Below, piece by piece: positions 38,150 to 53,100 of a DNA stretch of 64,000 nucleotides; position 1 is the stretch's first letter; the number at the start of each line of letters is the position of its first letter. The stretch is taken from positions 26,029,482 to 26,093,481 of the forward strand of contig JBAIZL010000008.1 in NCBI GenBank assembly GCA_036971475.1. The letters run 5' to 3'. Below the pieces are notes generated by a model that searched no databases, was not told the DNA's origin, and saw only the letters and a list, made by a program, of their open reading frames with translations. The position numbers were made by a program, and so were the translations under genes. This stretch comes from Prosapia bicincta (taxonomy: Eukaryota; Arthropoda; Insecta; Hemiptera; Cercopidae).

Positions 38150-40101
38150 CTTTGCTTTTTGTATAAATATTCAAATAATAATAACGTTTATATCGATGTG
38201 TGTCTGTAACAGCAGGAGTTGTTTTAGTAAGTGCGCCCTGTATATGTCAATACCAGGCTATGCGAAGCATGCTTTGCTTTTTGAATAAATATTCAAATAA
38301 TAATAACGTTTATATCGATGTGTGTCTGTAAGAGCAGGAGTTGTTTTAGTAAGTGCGCCCTGTATATGTCAATGCGAGGCTATGCGAAGCATGCTTTGCT
38401 TTTTGTATAAATATTCAAATAATAATAACGTTTATATCGATGTGTGTCTGTAAGAGCAGGAGTTGTTTTAGTAAGTGCGCCCTGTATATGTCAATGCGAG
38501 GCTATGCGAAGCATGCTTTGCTTTTTGAATAAATATTCAAATAATAATAACGTTTATATCGATGTGTGTCTGTAAGAGCAGGAGTTGTTTTAGTAAGTGC
38601 GCCCTGTATATGTCAATACCAGGCTATGCGAAGCATGCTTTGCTTTTTGTATAAATATTCAAATAATAATAACGTTTATATCGATGTGTGTCTGTAAGAG
38701 CAGGAGTTGTTTTAGTAAGTGCGCCCTGTATATGTCAATACGAGGCTATGCGAAGCATGCTTTGCTTTTTGTATAAATATTCAAATAATAATAACGTTTA
38801 TATCGATGTGTGTCTGTAAGAGCAGGAGTTGTTTTAGTAAGTGCGCCCTGTATATGTCAATACCAGGCTATGCGAAGCATGCTTTGCTTTTTGTATAAAT
38901 ATTCAAATAATAATAACGTTTATATCGATGTGTGTCTGTAACAGCAGGAGTTGTTTTAGTAAGTGCGCCCTGTATATGTCAATGCGAGGCTATGCGAAGC
39001 ATGCTTTGCTTTTTGTATAAATATTCAAATAATAATAACGTTTATATCGATGTGTGTCTGTAAGAGCAGGAGTTGTTTTAGTAAGTGCGCCCTGTATATG
39101 TCAATGCGAGGCTATGCGAAGCATGCTTTGCTTTTTGTATAAATATTCAAATAATAATAACGTTTATATCGATGTGTGTCTGTAACAGCAGGAGTTGTTT
39201 TAGTAAGTGCGCCCTGTATATGTCAATACCAGGCTATGCGAAGCATGCTTTGCTTTTTGAATAAATATTCAAATAATAATAACGTTTATATCGATGTGTG
39301 TCTGTAAGAGCAGGAGTTGTTTTAGTAAGTGCGCCCTGTATATGTCAATGCGAGGCTATGCGAAGCATGCTTTGCTTTTTGTATAAATATTCAAATAATA
39401 ATAACGTTTATATCGATGTGTGTCTGTAAGAGCAGGAGTTGTTTTAGTAAGTGCGCCCTGTATATGTCAATGCGAGGCTATGCGAAGCATGCTTTGCTTT
39501 TTGAATAAATATTCAAATAATAATAACGTTTATATCGATGTGTGTCTGTAAGAGCAGGAGTTGTTTTAGTAAGTGCGCCCTGTATATGTCAATACCAGGC
39601 TATGCGAAGCATGCTTTGCTTTTTGTATAAATATTCAAATAATAATAACGTTTATATCGATGTGTGTCTGTAAGAGCAGGAGTTGTTTTAGTAAGTGCGC
39701 CCTGTATATGTCAATACGAGGCTATGCGAAGCATGCTTTGCTTTTTGTATAAATATTCAAATAATAATAACGTTTATATCGATGTGTGTCTGTAAGAGCA
39801 GGAGTTGTTTTAGTAAGTGCGCCCTGTATATGTCAATACCAGGCTATGCGAAGCATGCTTTGCTTTTTGTATAAATATTCAAATAATAATAACGTTTATA
39901 TCGATGTGTGTCTGTAACAGCAGGAGTTGTTTTAGTAAGTGCGCCCTGTATATGTCAATGCGAGGCTATGCGAAGCATGCTTTGCTTTTTGTATAAATAT
40001 TCAAATAATAATAACGTTTATATCGATGTGTGTCTGTAAGAGCAGGAGTTGTTTTAGTAAGTGCGCCCTGTATATGTCAATACGAGGCTATGCGAAGCAT
40101 G
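38150..40101. repeat. Eight-monomer (976-bp) higher-order repeat in the 122-bp array
   Basis: Coding each monomer by its variant sites, the run GTATA/C/TACC, GAATA/G/TGCG, GTATA/G/TGCG, GAATA/G/TACC, GTATA/G/TACG, GTATA/G/TACC, GTATA/C/TGCG, GTATA/G occurs twice in succession. GTATA at 38161 and 39137 marks equivalent points, 976 bp or 8 x 122 apart. The eighth monomer then differs (TGCG against TACG), marking the end of agreement. Confidence 0.8.
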
Positions 40102-43100
40102 CTTTGCTTTTTGTATAAATATTCAAATAATAATAACGTTTATATCGATGTGTGTCTGTAAGAGCAGGAGTTGTTTTAGTAAGTGCGCCCTGTATATGTC
40201 AATACCAGGCTATGCGAAGCATGCTTTGCTTTTTGTATAAATATTCAAATAATAATAACGTTTATATCGATGTGTGTCTGTAAGAGCAGGAGTTGTTTTA
40301 GTAAGTGCGCCCTGTATATGTCAATGCGAGGCTATGCGAAGCATGCTTTGCTTTTTGTATAAATATTCAAATAATAATAACGTTTATATCGATGTGTGTC
40401 TGTAAGAGCAGGAGTTGTTTTAGTAAGTGCGCCCTGTATATGTCAATGCGAGGCTATGCGAAGCATGCTTTGCTTTTTGAATAAATATTCAAATAATAAT
40501 AACGTTTATATCGATGTGTGTCTGTAAGAGCAGGAGTTGTTTTAGTAAGTGCGCCCTGTATATGTCAATACCAGGCTATGCGAAGCATGCTTTGCTTTTT
40601 GAATAAATATTCAAATAATAATAACGTTTATATCGATGTGTGTCTGTAACAGCAGGAGTTGTTTTAGTAAGTGCGCCCTGTATATGTCAATGCGAGGCTA
40701 TGCGAAGCATGCTTTGCTTTTTGAATAAATATTCAAATAATAATAACGTTTATATCGATGTGTGTCTGTAAGAGCAGGAGTTGTTTTAGTAAGTGCGCCC
40801 TGTATATGTCAATGCGAGGCTATGCGAAGCATGCTTTGCTTTTTGTATAAATATTCAAATAATAATAACGTTTATATCGATGTGTGTCTGTAAGAGCAGG
40901 AGTTGTTTTAGTAAGTGCGCCCTGTATATGTCAATGCGAGGCTATGCGAAGCATGCTTTGCTTTTTGTATAAATATTCAAATAATAATAACGTTTATATC
41001 GATGTGTGTCTGTAACAGCAGGAGTTGTTTTAGTAAGTGCGCCCTGTATATGTCAATGCGAGGCTATGCGAAGCATGCTTTGCTTTTTGTATAAATATTC
41101 AAATAATAATAACGTTTATATCGATGTGTGTCTGTAACAGCAGGAGTTGTTTTAGTAAGTGCGCCCTGTATATGTCAATGCGAGGCTATGCGAAGCATGC
41201 TTTGCTTTTTGTATAAATATTCAAATAATAATAACGTTTATATCGATGTGTGTCTGTAAGAGCAGGAGTTGTTTTAGTAAGTGCGCCCTGTATATGTCAA
41301 TACCAGGCTATGCGAAGCATGCTTTGCTTTTTGAATAAATATTCAAATAATAATAACGTTTATATCGATGTGTGTCTGTAACAGCAGGAGTTGTTTTAGT
41401 AAGTGCGCCCTGTATATGTCAATGCGAGGCTATGCGAAGCATGCTTTGCTTTTTGTATAAATATTCAAATAATAATAACGTTTATATCGATGTGTGTCTG
41501 TAAGAGCAGGAGTTGTTTTAGTAAGTGCGCCCTGTATATGTCAATACCAGGCTATGCGAAGCATGCTTTGCTTTTTGTATAAATATTCAAATAATAATAA
41601 CGTTTATATCGATGTGTGTCTGTAAGAGCAGGAGTTGTTTTAGTAAGTGCGCCCTGTATATGTCAATACCAGGCTATGCGAAGCATGCTTTGCTTTTTGT
41701 ATAAATATTCAAATAATAATAACGTTTATATCGATGTGTGTCTGTAAGAGCAGGAGTTGTTTTAGTAAGTGCGCCCTGTATATGTCAATACCAGGCTATG
41801 CGAAGCATGCTTTGCTTTTTGTATAAATATTCAAATAATAATAACGTTTATATCGATGTGTGTCTGTAAGAGCAGGAGTTGTTTTAGTAAGTGCGCCCTG
41901 TATATGTCAATACCAGGCTATGCGAAGCATGCTTTGCTTTTTGAATAAATATTCAAATAATAATAACGTTTATATCGATGTGTGTCTGTAACAGCAGGAG
42001 TTGTTTTAGTAAGTGCGCCCTGTATATGTCAATACCAGGCTATGCGAAGCATGCTTTGCTTTTTGTATAAATATTCAAATAATAATAACGTTTATATCGA
42101 TGTATGTCTGTAACAGCAGGAGTTGTTTTAGTAAGTGCGCCCTGTATATGTCAATGCGAGGCTATGCGAAGCATGCTTTGCTTTTTGAATAAATATTCAA
42201 ATAATAATAACGTTTATATCGATGTGTGTCTGTAACAGCAGGAGTTGTTTTAGTAAGTGCGCCCTGTATATGTCAATGCGAGGCTATGCGAAGCATGCTT
42301 TGCTTTTTGAATAAATATTCAAATAATAATAACGTTTATATCGATGTGTGTCTGTAACAGCAGGAGTTGTTGTAGTAAGTGCGCCCTGTATATGTCAATA
42401 CCAGGCTATGCGAAGCATGCTTTGCTTTTTGTATAAATATTCAAATAATAATAACGTTTATATCGATGTGTGTCTGTAAGAGCAGGAGTTGTTTTAGTAA
42501 GTGCGCCCTGTATATGTCAATACCAGGCTATGCGAAGCATGCTTTGCTTTTTGTATAAATATTCAAATAATAATAACGTTTATATCGATGTGTGTCTGTA
42601 AGAGCAGGAGTTGTTGTAGTAAGTGCGCCCTGTATATGTCAATACCAGGCTATGCGAAGCATGCTTTGCTTTTTGAATAAATATTCAAATAATAATAACG
42701 TTTATATCGATGTGTGTCTGTAACAGCAGGAGTTGTTTTAGTAAGTGCGCCCTGTATATGTCAATGCGAGGCTATGCGAAGCATGCTTTGCTTTTTGAAT
42801 AAATATTCAAATAATAATAACGTTTATATCGATGTGTGTCTGTAAGAGCAGGAGTTGTTTTAGTAAGTGCGCCCTGTATATGTCAATACCAGGCTATGCG
42901 AAGCATGCTTTGCTTTTTGAATAAATATTCAAATAATAATAACGTTTATATCGATGTGTGTCTGTAACAGCAGGAGTTGTTTTAGTAAGTGCGCCCTGTA
43001 TATGTCAATGCGAGGCTATGCGAAGCATGCTTTGCTTTTTGAATAAATATTCAAATAATAATAACGTTTATATCGATGTGTGTCTGTAAGAGCAGGAGTT

Positions 43101-44128
43101 GTTTTAGTAAGTGCGCCCTGTATATGTCAATGCGAGGCTATGCGAAGCATGCTTTGCTTTTTGTATAAATATTCAAATAATAATAACGTTTATATCGATG
43201 TGTGTCTGTAACAGCAGGAGTTGTTTTAGTAAGTGCGCCCTGTATATGTCAATGCGAGGCTATGCGAAGCATGCTTTGCTTTTTGAATAAATATTCAAAT
43301 AATAATAACGTTTATATCGATGTGTGTCTGTAAGAGCAGGAGTTGTTTTAGTAAGTGCGCCCTGTATATGTCAATGCGAGGCTATGCGAAGCATGCTTTG
43401 CTTTTTGTATAAATATTCAAATAATAATAACGTTTATATCGATGTGTGTCTGTAAGAGCAGGAGTTGTTTTAGTAAGTGCGCCCTGTATATGTCAATACC
43501 AGGCTATGCGAAGCATGCTTTGCTTTTTGTATAAATATTCAAATAATAATAACGTTTATATCGATGTGTGTCTGTAAGAGCAGGAGTTGTTTTAGTAAGT
43601 GCGCCCTGTATATGTCAATGCGAGGCTATGCGAAGCATGCTTTGCTTTTTGAATAAATATTCAAATAATAATAACGTTTATATCGATGTGTGTCTGTAAG
43701 AGCAGGAGTTGTTTTAGTAAGTGCGCCCTGTATATGTCAATACCAGGCTATGCGAAGCATGCTTTGCTTTTTGAATAAATATTCAAATAATAATAACGTT
43801 TATATCGATGTGTGTCTGTAACAGCAGGAGTTGTTTTAGTAAGTGCGCCCTGTATATGTCAATACCAGGCTATGCGAAGCATGCTTTGCTTTTTGAATAA
43901 ATATTCAAATAATAATAACGTTTATATCGATGTGTGTCTGTAAGAGCAGGAGTTGTTGTAGTAAGTGCGCCCTGTATATGTCAATACCAGGCTATGCGAA
44001 GCATGCTTTGCTTTTTGAATAAATATTCAAATAATAATAACGTTTATATCGATGTGTGTCTGTAACAGCAGGAGTTGTTTTAGTAAGTGCGCCCTGTATA
44101 TGTCAATGCGAGGCTATGCGAAGCATGC

Positions 44129-47100
44129 TTTGCTTTTTGAATAAATATTCAAATAATAATAACGTTTATATCGATGTGTGTCTGTAAGAGCAGGAGTTGT
44201 TTTAGTAAGTGCGCCCTGTATATGTCAATACCAGGCTATGCGAAGCATGCTTTGCTTTTTGAATAAATATTCAAATAATAATAACGTTTATATCGATGTG
44301 TGTCTGTAACAGCAGGAGTTGTTTTAGTAAGTGCGCCCTGTATATGTCAATGCGAGGCTATGCGAAGCATGCTTTGCTTTTTGAATAAATATTCAAATAA
44401 TAATAACGTTTATATCGATGTGTGTCTGTAAGAGCAGGAGTTGTTTTAGTAAGTGCGCCCTGTATATGTCAATGCGAGGCTATGCGAAGCATGCTTTGCT
44501 TTTTGTATAAATATTCAAATAATAATAACGTTTATATCGATGTGTGTCTGTAACAGCAGGAGTTGTTTTAGTAAGTGCGCCCTGTATATGTCAATGCGAG
44601 GCTATGCGAAGCATGCTTTGCTTTTTGAATAAATATTCAAATAATAATAACGTTTATATCGATGTGTGTCTGTAAGAGCAGGAGTTGTTTTAGTAAGTGC
44701 GCCCTGTATATGTCAATGCGAGGCTATGCGAAGCATGCTTTGCTTTTTGTATAAATATTCAAATAATAATAACGTTTATATCGATGTGTGTCTGTAAGAG
44801 CAGGAGTTGTTTTAGTAAGTGCGCCCTGTATATGTCAATACCAGGCTATGCGAAGCATGCTTTGCTTTTTGTATAAATATTCAAATAATAATAACGTTTA
44901 TATCGATGTGTGTCTGTAAGAGCAGGAGTTGTTTTAGTAAGTGCGCCCTGTATATGTCAATGCGAGGCTATGCGAAGCATGCTTTGCTTTTTGAATAAAT
45001 ATTCAAATAATAATAACGTTTATATCGATGTGTGTCTGTAACAGCAGGAGTTGTTGTAGTAAGTGCGCCCTGTATATGTCAATGCGAGGCTATGCGAAGC
45101 ATGCTTTGCTTTTTGAATAAATATTCAAATAATAATAACGTTTATATCGATGTGTGTCTGTAAGAGCAGGAGTTGTTTTAGTAAGTGCGCCCTGTATATG
45201 TCAATACCAGGCTATGCGAAGCATGCTTTGCTTTTTGAATAAATATTCAAATAATAATAACGTTTATATCGATGTGTGTCTGTAACAGCAGGAGTTGTTT
45301 TAGTAAGTGCGCCCTGTATATGTCAATACCAGGCTATGCGAAGCATGCTTTGCTTTTTGAATAAATATTCAAATAATAATAACGTTTATATCGATGTGTG
45401 TCTGTAAGAGCAGGAGTTGTTTTAGTAAGTGCGCCCTGTATATGTCAATACCAGGCTATGCGAAGCATGCTTTGCTTTTTGAATAAATATTCAAATAATA
45501 ATAACGTTTATATCGATGTGTGTCTGTAACAGCAGGAGTTGTTTTAGTAAGTGCGCCCTGTATATGTCAATACCAGGCTATGCGAAGCATGCTTTGCTTT
45601 TTGAATAAATATTCAAATAATAATAACGTTTATATCGATGTGTGTCTGTAAGAGCAGGAGTTGTTTTAGTAAGTGCGCCCTGTATATGTCAATACCAGGC
45701 TATGCGAAGCATGCTTTGCTTTTTGAATAAATATTCAAATAATAATAACGTTTATATCGATGTGTGTCTGTAACAGCAGGAGTTGTTTTAGTAAGTGCGC
45801 CCTGTATATGTCAATACCAGGCTATGCGAAGCATGCTTTGCTTTTTGAATAAATATTCAAATAATAATAACGTTTATATCGATGTGTGTCTGTAACAGCA
45901 GGAGTTGTTTTAGTAAGTGCGCCCTGTATATGTCAATGCGAGGCTATGCGAAGCATGCTTTGCTTTTTGAATAAATATTCAAATAATAATAACGTTTATA
46001 TCGATGTGTGTCTGTAAGAGCAGGAGTTGTTTTAGTAAGTGCGCCCTGTATATGTCAATGCGAGGCTATGCGAAGCATGCTTTGCTTTTTGAATAAATAT
46101 TCAAATAATAATAACGTTTATATCGATGTGTGTCTGTAAGAGCAGGAGTTGTTTTAGTAAGTGCGCCCTGTATATGTCAATGCGAGGCTATGCGAAGCAT
46201 GCTTTGCTTTTTGTATAAATATTCAAATAATAATAACGTTTATATCGATGTGTGTCTGTAAGAGCAGGAGTTGTTTTAGTAAGTGCGCCCTGTATATGTC
46301 AATACCAGGCTATGCGAAGCATGCTTTGCTTTTTGAATAAATATTCAAATAATAATAACGTTTATATCGATGTGTGTCTGTAACAGCAGGAGTTGTTTTA
46401 GTAAGTGCGCCCTGTATATGTCAATGCGAGGCTATGCGAAGCATGCTTTGCTTTTTGTATAAATATTCAAATAATAATAACGTTTATATCGATGTGTGTC
46501 TGTAAGAGCAGGAGTTGTTTTAGTAAGTGCGCCCTGTATATGTCAATACCAGGCTATGCGAAGCATGCTTTGCTTTTTGTATAAATATTCAAATAATAAT
46601 AACGTTTATATCGATGTGTGTCTGTAAGAGCAGGAGTTGTTTTAGTAAGTGCGCCCTGTATATGTCAATACGAGGCTATGCGAAGCATGCTTTGGTTTTT
46701 GAATAAATATTCAAATAATAATAACGTTTATATCGATGTGTGTCTGTAAGAGCAGGAGTTGTTTTAGTAAGTGCGCCCTGTATATGTCAATACCAGGCTA
46801 TGCGAAGCATGCTTTGCTTTTTGTATAAATATTCAAATAATAATAACGTTTATATCGATGTGTGTCTGTAAGAGCAGGAGTTGTTTTAGTAAGTGCGCCC
46901 TGTATATGTCAATACGAGGCTATGCGAAGCATGCTTTGGTTTTTGAATAAATATTCAAATAATAATAACGTTTATATCGATGTGTGTCTGTAAGAGCAGG
47001 AGTTGTTTTAGTAAGTGCGCCCTGTATATGTCAATACCAGGCTATGCGAAGCATGCTTTGCTTTTTGTATAAATATTCAAATAATAATAACGTTTATATC

Positions 47101-50100
47101 GATGTGTGTCTGTAAGAGCAGGAGTTGTTTTAGTAAGTGCGCCCTGTATATGTCAATACCAGGCTATGCGAAGCATGCTTTGCTTTTTGTATAAATATTC
47201 AAATAATAATAACGTTTATATCGATGTGTGTCTGTAAGAGCAGGAGTTGTTTTAGTAAGTGCGCCCTGTATATGTCAATAACAGGCTATGCGAAGCATGC
47301 TTTGCTTTTTGTATAAATATTCAAATAATAATAACGTTTATATCGATGTGTGTCTGTAAGAGCAGGAGTTGTTTTAGTAAGTGCGCCCTGTATATGTCAA
47401 TGCGAGGCTATGCGAAGCATGCTTTGCTTTTTGAATAAATATTCAAATAATAATAACGTTTATATCGATGTGTGTCTGTAAGAGCAGGAGTTGTTTTAGT
47501 AAGTGCGCCCTGTATATGTCAATACCAGGCTATGCGAAGCATGCTTTGCTTTTTGTATAAATATTCAAATAATAATAACGTTTATATCGATGTGTGTCTG
47601 TAAGAGCAGGAGTTGTTTTAGTAAGTGCGCCCTGTATATGTCAATACCAGGCTATGCGAAGCATGCTTTGCTTTTTGTATAAATATTCAAATAATAATAA
47701 CGTTTATATCGATGTGTGTCTGTAAGAGCAGGAGTTGTTTTAGTAAGTGCGCCCTGTATATGTCAATGCGAGGCTATGCGAAGCATGCTTTGCTTTTTGA
47801 ATAAATATTCAAATAATAATAACGTTTATATCGATGTGTGTCTGTAAGAGCAGGAGTTGTTTTAGTAAGTGCGCCCTGTATATGTCAATGCGAGGCTATG
47901 CGAAGCATGCTTTGCTTTTTGAATAAATATTCAAATAATAATAACGTTTATATCGATGTGTGTCTGTAAGAGCAGGAGTTGTTTTAGTAAGTGCGCCCTG
48001 TATATGTCAATGCGAGGCTATGCGAAGCATGCTTTGCTTTTTGAATAAATATTCAAATAATAATAACGTTTATATCGATGTGTGTCTGTAAGAGCAGGAG
48101 TTGTTTTAGTAAGTGCGCCCTGTATATGTCAATACCAGGCTATGCGAAGCATGCTTTGCTTTTTGAATAAATATTCAAATAATAATAACGTTTATATCGA
48201 TGTGTGTCTGTAACAGCAGGAGTTGTTTTAGTAAGTGCGCCCTGTATATGTCAATGCGAGGCTATGCGAAGCATGCTTTGCTTTTTGTATAAATATTCAA
48301 ATAATAATAACGTTTATATCGATGTGTGTCTGTAAGAGCAGGAGTTGTTTTAGTAAGTGCGCCCTGTATATGTCAATACCAGGCTATGCGAAGCATGCTT
48401 TGCTTTTTGTATAAATATTCAAATAATAATAACGTTTATATCGATGTGTGTCTGTAAGAGCAGGAGTTGTTTTAGTAAGTGCGCCCTGTATATGTCAATA
48501 CGAGGCTATGCGAAGCATGCTTTGGTTTTTGAATAAATATTCAAATAATAATAACGTTTATATCGATGTGTGTCTGTAAGAGCAGGAGTTGTTTTAGTAA
48601 GTGCGCCCTGTATATGTCAATACCAGGCTATGCGAAGCATGCTTTGCTTTTTGTATAAATATTCAAATAATAATAACGTTTATATCGATGTGTGTCTGTA
48701 AGAGCAGGAGTTGTTTTAGTAAGTGCGCCCTGTATATGTCAATACGAGGCTATGCGAAGCATGCTTTGGTTTTTGAATAAATATTCAAATAATAATAACG
48801 TTTATATCGATGTGTGTCTGTAAGAGCAGGAGTTGTTTTAGTAAGTGCGCCCTGTATATGTCAATACCAGGCTATGCGAAGCATGCTTTGCTTTTTGTAT
48901 AAATATTCAAATAATAATAACGTTTATATCGATGTGTGTCTGTAAGAGCAGGAGTTGTTTTAGTAAGTGCGCCCTGTATATGTCAATGCGAGGCTATGCG
49001 AAGCATGCTTTGCTTTTTGAATAAATATTCAAATAATAATAACGTTTATATCGATGTGTGTCTGTAAGAGCAGGAGTTGTTTTAGTAAGTGCGCCCTGTA
49101 TATGTCAATACCAGGCTATGCGAAGCATGCTTTGCTTTTTGAATAAATATTCAAATAATAATAACGTTTATATCGATGTGTGTCTGTAACAGCAGGAGTT
49201 GTTTTAGTAAGTGCGCCCTGTATATGTCAATGCGAGGCTATGCGAAGCATGCTTTGCTTTTTGAATAAATATTCAAATAATAATAACGTTTATATCGATG
49301 TGTGTCTGTAAGAGCAGGAGTTGTTTTAGTAAGTGCGCCCTGTATATGTCAATGCGAGGCTATGCGAAGCATGCTTTGCTTTTTGTATAAATATTCAAAT
49401 AATAATAACGTTTATATCGATGTGTGTCTGTAACAGCAGGAGTTGTTTTAGTAAGTGCGCCCTGTATATGTCAATGCGAGGCTATGCGAAGCATGCTTTG
49501 CTTTTTGAATAAATATTCAAATAATAATAACGTTTATATCGATGTGTGTCTGTAAGAGCAGGAGTTGTTTTAGTAAGTGCGCCCTGTATATGTCAATGCG
49601 AGGCTATGCGAAGCATGCTTTGCTTTTTGTATAAATATTCAAATAATAATAACGTTTATATCGATGTGTGTCTGTAAGAGCAGGAGTTGTTTTAGTAAGT
49701 GCGCCCTGTATATGTCAATACCAGGCTATGCGAAGCATGCTTTGCTTTTTGTATAAATATTCAAATAATAATAACGTTTATATCGATGTGTGTCTGTAAG
49801 AGCAGGAGTTGTTTTAGTAAGTGCGCCCTGTATATGTCAATGCGAGGCTATGCGAAGCATGCTTTGCTTTTTGAATAAATATTCAAATAATAATAACGTT
49901 TATATCGATGTGTGTCTGTAACAGCAGGAGTTGTTGTAGTAAGTGCGCCCTGTATATGTCAATGCGAGGCTATGCGAAGCATGCTTTGCTTTTTGAATAA
50001 ATATTCAAATAATAATAACGTTTATATCGATGTGTGTCTGTAAGAGCAGGAGTTGTTTTAGTAAGTGCGCCCTGTATATGTCAATACCAGGCTATGCGAA

Positions 50101-53100
50101 GCATGCTTTGCTTTTTGAATAAATATTCAAATAATAATAACGTTTATATCGATGTGTGTCTGTAACAGCAGGAGTTGTTTTAGTAAGTGCGCCCTGTATA
50201 TGTCAATACCAGGCTATGCGAAGCATGCTTTGCTTTTTGAATAAATATTCAAATAATAATAACGTTTATATCGATGTGTGTCTGTAAGAGCAGGAGTTGT
50301 TTTAGTAAGTGCGCCCTGTATATGTCAATACCAGGCTATGCGAAGCATGCTTTGCTTTTTGAATAAATATTCAAATAATAATAACGTTTATATCGATGTG
50401 TGTCTGTAACAGCAGGAGTTGTTTTAGTAAGTGCGCCCTGTATATGTCAATACCAGGCTATGCGAAGCATGCTTTGCTTTTTGAATAAATATTCAAATAA
50501 TAATAACGTTTATATCGATGTGTGTCTGTAAGAGCAGGAGTTGTTTTAGTAAGTGCGCCCTGTATATGTCAATACCAGGCTATGCGAAGCATGCTTTGCT
50601 TTTTGAATAAATATTCAAATAATAATAACGTTTATATCGATGTGTGTCTGTAACAGCAGGAGTTGTTTTAGTAAGTGCGCCCTGTATATGTCAATACCAG
50701 GCTATGCGAAGCATGCTTTGCTTTTTGAATAAATATTCAAATAATAATAACGTTTATATCGATGTGTGTCTGTAACAGCAGGAGTTGTTTTAGTAAGTGC
50801 GCCCTGTATATGTCAATGCGAGGCTATGCGAAGCATGCTTTGCTTTTTGAATAAATATTCAAATAATAATAACGTTTATATCGATGTGTGTCTGTAAGAG
50901 CAGGAGTTGTTTTAGTAAGTGCGCCCTGTATATGTCAATGCGAGGCTATGCGAAGCATGCTTTGCTTTTTGAATAAATATTCAAATAATAATAACGTTTA
51001 TATCGATGTGTGTCTGTAAGAGCAGGAGTTGTTTTAGTAAGTGCGCCCTGTATATGTCAATGCGAGGCTATGCGAAGCATGCTTTGCTTTTTGTATAAAT
51101 ATTCAAATAATAATAACGTTTATATCGATGTGTGTCTGTAAGAGCAGGAGTTGTTTTAGTAAGTGCGCCCTGTATATGTCAATACCAGGCTATGCGAAGC
51201 ATGCTTTGCTTTTTGAATAAATATTCAAATAATAATAACGTTTATATCGATGTGTGTCTGTAACAGCAGGAGTTGTTTTAGTAAGTGCGCCCTGTATATG
51301 TCAATGCGAGGCTATGCGAAGCATGCTTTGCTTTTTGTATAAATATTCAAATAATAATAACGTTTATATCGATGTGTGTCTGTAAGAGCAGGAGTTGTTT
51401 TAGTAAGTGCGCCCTGTATATGTCAATACCAGGCTATGCGAAGCATGCTTTGCTTTTTGTATAAATATTCAAATAATAATAACGTTTATATCGATGTGTG
51501 TCTGTAAGAGCAGGAGTTGTTTTAGTAAGTGCGCCCTGTATATGTCAATACGAGGCTATGCGAAGCATGCTTTGGTTTTTGAATAAATATTCAAATAATA
51601 ATAACGTTTATATCGATGTGTGTCTGTAAGAGCAGGAGTTGTTTTAGTAAGTGCGCCCTGTATATGTCAATACCAGGCTATGCGAAGCATGCTTTGCTTT
51701 TTGTATAAATATTCAAATAATAATAACGTTTATATCGATGTGTGTCTGTAAGAGCAGGAGTTGTTTTAGTAAGTGCGCCCTGTATATGTCAATACGAGGC
51801 TATGCGAAGCATGCTTTGGTTTTTGAATAAATATTCAAATAATAATAACGTTTATATCGATGTGTGTCTGTAAGAGCAGGAGTTGTTTTAGTAAGTGCGC
51901 CCTGTATATGTCAATACCAGGCTATGCGAAGCATGCTTTGCTTTTTGTATAAATATTCAAATAATAATAACGTTTATATCGATGTGTGTCTGTAAGAGCA
52001 GGAGTTGTTTTAGTAAGTGCGCCCTGTATATGTCAATACCAGGCTATGCGAAGCATGCTTTGCTTTTTGTATAAATATTCAAATAATAATAACGTTTATA
52101 TCGATGTGTGTCTGTAAGAGCAGGAGTTGTTTTAGTAAGTGCGCCCTGTATATGTCAATACCAGGCTATGCGAAGCATGCTTTGCTTTTTGTATAAATAT
52201 TCAAATAATAATAACGTTTATATCGATGTGTGTCTGTAAGAGCAGGAGTTGTTTTAGTAAGTGCGCCCTGTATATGTCAATGCGAGGCTATGCGAAGCAT
52301 GCTTTGCTTTTTGAATAAATATTCAAATAATAATAACGTTTATATCGATGTGTGTCTGTAAGAGCAGGAGTTGTTTTAGTAAGTGCGCCCTGTATATGTC
52401 AATACCAGGCTATGCGAAGCATGCTTTGCTTTTTGTATAAATATTCAAATAATAATAACGTTTATATCGATGTGTGTCTGTAAGAGCAGGAGTTGTTTTA
52501 GTAAGTGCGCCCTGTATATGTCAATACCAGGCTATGCGAAGCATGCTTTGCTTTTTGTATAAATATTCAAATAATAATAACGTTTATATCGATGTGTGTC
52601 TGTAAGAGCAGGAGTTGTTTTAGTAAGTGCGCCCTGTATATGTCAATGCGAGGCTATGCGAAGCATGCTTTGCTTTTTGAATAAATATTCAAATAATAAT
52701 AACGTTTATATCGATGTGTGTCTGTAAGAGCAGGAGTTGTTTTAGTAAGTGCGCCCTGTATATGTCAATGCGAGGCTATGCGAAGCATGCTTTGCTTTTT
52801 GAATAAATATTCAAATAATAATAACGTTTATATCGATGTGTGTCTGTAAGAGCAGGAGTTGTTTTAGTAAGTGCGCCCTGTATATGTCAATGCGAGGCTA
52901 TGCGAAGCATGCTTTGCTTTTTGAATAAATATTCAAATAATAATAACGTTTATATCGATGTGTGTCTGTAAGAGCAGGAGTTGTTTTAGTAAGTGCGCCC
53001 TGTATATGTCAATACCAGGCTATGCGAAGCATGCTTTGCTTTTTGAATAAATATTCAAATAATAATAACGTTTATATCGATGTGTGTCTGTAACAGCAGG

